34,583 nucleotides of DNA from SIG575 sp045643165 (GTDB lineage: Bacteria; Bacillota; Clostridia; Oscillospirales; Acutalibacteraceae), in the NCBI GenBank assembly GCA_045643165.1, contig JAZUKF010000211.1:1-34583 (forward strand), read 5' to 3'. Positions 34,401 to 34,583 of the stretch are shown piece after piece. Every line of letters starts with the position of its first letter. Position 1 is the stretch's first letter. The notes under the pieces were generated by a model. It saw nothing but the letters and a program-made list of their open reading frames with translations, ran no database searches and was not told the DNA's origin. The translations under genes were made by a program, and so were the position numbers.

Positions 34401-34583
34401 TCCGGTGCATTCGTAAAATGCATAACTTCCGATACTTGTTACACTGTTTCCAATCGTAATGCTTGTTAATCCGGTGCAACCTTCAAATGCTCCATATCCG
34501 ATACTTGTTACACTGTTCGGAATTGTGATGCTTGTTAATCTGGTGCAATATCCAAACGCCCAATCTCCGATGCTTGTAACACT
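31452..34583 (-). CDS. Surface protein: BspA-type LRRs, lipase domain, Ig-like repeats, aromatic C-terminal tail (5' truncated by window)
   Basis: The frame is open from the stop at 31452 to the right edge. The first start-like codon (TTG at 34160) lies inside an LRR cassette (GVLYIGNHL) and is not the real start, so at least 1043 residues are present and the N-terminus is missing. Residues 1-330 here are about eleven LRR_5/BspA repeats (NSVTSIGxxAFxGCTGLTSITIP). Residues about 345-600 are a class 3 lipase-like alpha/beta hydrolase with GHSRG (Ser496, codon 33096-33098), a likely acid in NPEDF and a candidate His in NHFTRF. After a linker, about 865-940 is a Flg_new/InlB-like beta repeat (GDFLGWYQNG), about 944-1024 an Ig-like Big_2 domain (SSDENIATVDENGNVYGVKKG), and the end is FGQWLIVIFLFGWIWYK, a short hydrophobic tail. 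A cell-surface lipase or esterase tied to an adhesion module is inferred; the lipid is unknown. Confidence 0.85.
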   Translation of the reverse strand, partial: SVTSIGDWAFGYCTRLTSITIPNSVTSIGYGAFEGCTGLTSITIGNSVTSIGSYAFYECTGLTSVTIPNSVTSIGYSTFEGCTGLTRITIPNSVTSIGYSTFEGCTGLTSITIPNSVTSIGGSAFSNTGYYNNSSNWKDGVLYIGNHLIEAKQSISGSYSIKSGTKTIAGSAFAYCKELTSITIPNSVTSIGVDAFRCCTGLTRITIPNSVTSIGNSAFEDCAGLTSISVDSKNKVYDSRNNCNAIIKTKTNTLIAGCKNTVIPDSVTSIGYGAFDGCTGLTSITIPNSVTSIGRSAFYGCTGLKNIYYLGTKSQWDSISKGSNSIPSGVVVIFSGDAINKDVSFVIDKEKGSTTLNFKQEWFKSDSKNYNHNLARLCSQFAMIGYDDGDKSNLKSALEKTGMFGIEIQPAAGREEVNYFLANRKINVNGKQYTLVFAGFIGSYLDQWYSNFDPGTGDTHKGFNNAKNYVMDKLDDYIKSSGVSKDNLKILITGHSRGAATANLVAADLIKNQQYANAENIYTYAFATPNVTTLPERNYDQYKRIFNIVNPEDFVTKVMLNGWNYGRYGTTYVLPSKTNTKNYSTYLNEMQNHFTRFTGDKYKPFAKGEEATYKVIKSMFKNCPNVGKMYKKDFKYFGDKISIQQFFNNTLCKYCAGKKGSKQKEEAKSELIAAFTIKKIGTSSVIGDIVNYFVGNNNGIWANYFEDAHRAETYCAFMMSMSESQIKKDRKGFENSVNCPVDVEIYDKTTGELVGKIVDNIVDETVAAKENSVVMTVEGESKQFWIPSDGDYEIKLIGNDTGKMDYTVSTFDNDGNEVARSNFFDVNITDGFTMTGEMGTDDFVLEDYTLEDEKGNILEASQIGEEVKPVSITVNVENGGFASESITVSSGDYVNLKAEKTEKGGDFLGWYQNGVLVSSDSEYSFVAKENINLVAKFVFVPGLNKITLPDTNINLRKTLNLSPQIDVEPGINYSLEYSSSDENIATVDENGNVYGVKKGSVTITCTGTDEIGNTVSDTCTVNVKYSFGQWLIVIFLFGWIWYK
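34221..34583 (-). repeat. Near-identical 69-bp tandem LRR repeats
   Basis: The unit of 69 bp encodes one 23-residue LRR. Units 34221-34289 and 34290-34358 differ at a single base (one Ser/Arg change); the following units to the window edge are slightly more diverged. This indicates very recent duplication and in-frame copy number change. Confidence 0.9.

Noticed and set aside
33733..34416. Plus-strand open frames rich in ILVTLFGIV repeats
   Set aside because: They are the reverse image of the 69-bp LRR repeats on the minus strand; the repetitive translation is a by-product.
34221..34583. Regular repeats as a CRISPR array
   Set aside because: The 69-bp units are contiguous and nearly identical over their whole length with no spacers, and they encode 23-residue LRRs.

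Overview
The window looks like a low-GC Gram-positive anaerobe of the gut Clostridia (Ruminococcaceae/Oscillospirales-like). The grounds are AGGAGG-type ribosome binding sites, frequent TTG/GTG starts, TTGACA/TATAAT promoters, many glycoside hydrolases, two dockerin-bearing secreted proteins and a BspA-type leucine-rich-repeat surface protein. No rRNA, tRNA, CRISPR array, transposase, integrase or phage gene was seen, so this appears to be ordinary chromosome with a large secreted/glycan-use component. The species cannot be named from this sequence.

Layout. 1-2370 (+): tail of an unknown gene, then an ABC ATPase and its membrane partner. 2531-5828 (-): MelA-type GH4 alpha-galactosidase and a divergent GH13-like enzyme. 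5952-8918 (+): GH123/DUF4091-like enzyme followed after 9 bp by a metallophosphoesterase. 8969-10342 (-): GPH-type sugar/cation symporter behind two tandem hairpins. 10438-16647 (-): a 2069-residue secreted protein with about 18 helical repeats in two families, a central cohesin-like domain and a C-terminal dockerin. 16821-19664 (-): a secreted papain-like protease that also ends in a dockerin. 19793-25078 (+): three-gene block of GH78 alpha-L-rhamnosidase, GH39-like enzyme and an unassigned TIM-barrel hydrolase candidate. 25148-25912 (-): XRE regulator with zinc ribbon. 26134-31103 (-): operon glpK, metallophosphoesterase, Ldh-family dehydrogenase, malic enzyme, preceded by a strong promoter and a long terminator-like leader hairpin. 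31452-34583 (-): 3' part of a surface protein with LRRs, a lipase domain, Ig-like domains and an aromatic C-terminal tail. Its reading frame is open to the right window edge.

How the genes may work together (inference). The GH4, GH13-like, GH123-like and GH78 enzymes lack signal peptides, so they probably trim oligosaccharides inside the cell after import, for which the GPH symporter is the only visible candidate. The GH39-like and unassigned TIM-barrel proteins have N-terminal export signals. The dockerin proteins and the LRR protein would act at the cell surface. The glpK operon would phosphorylate glycerol and handle C3/C4 acids and reducing power.

Several starts were moved inward from the longest open frame because a good ribosome binding site lies inside it: 10342, 16647, 25912 and 29599. 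All domain names come from reading motifs by eye; no database search was run.
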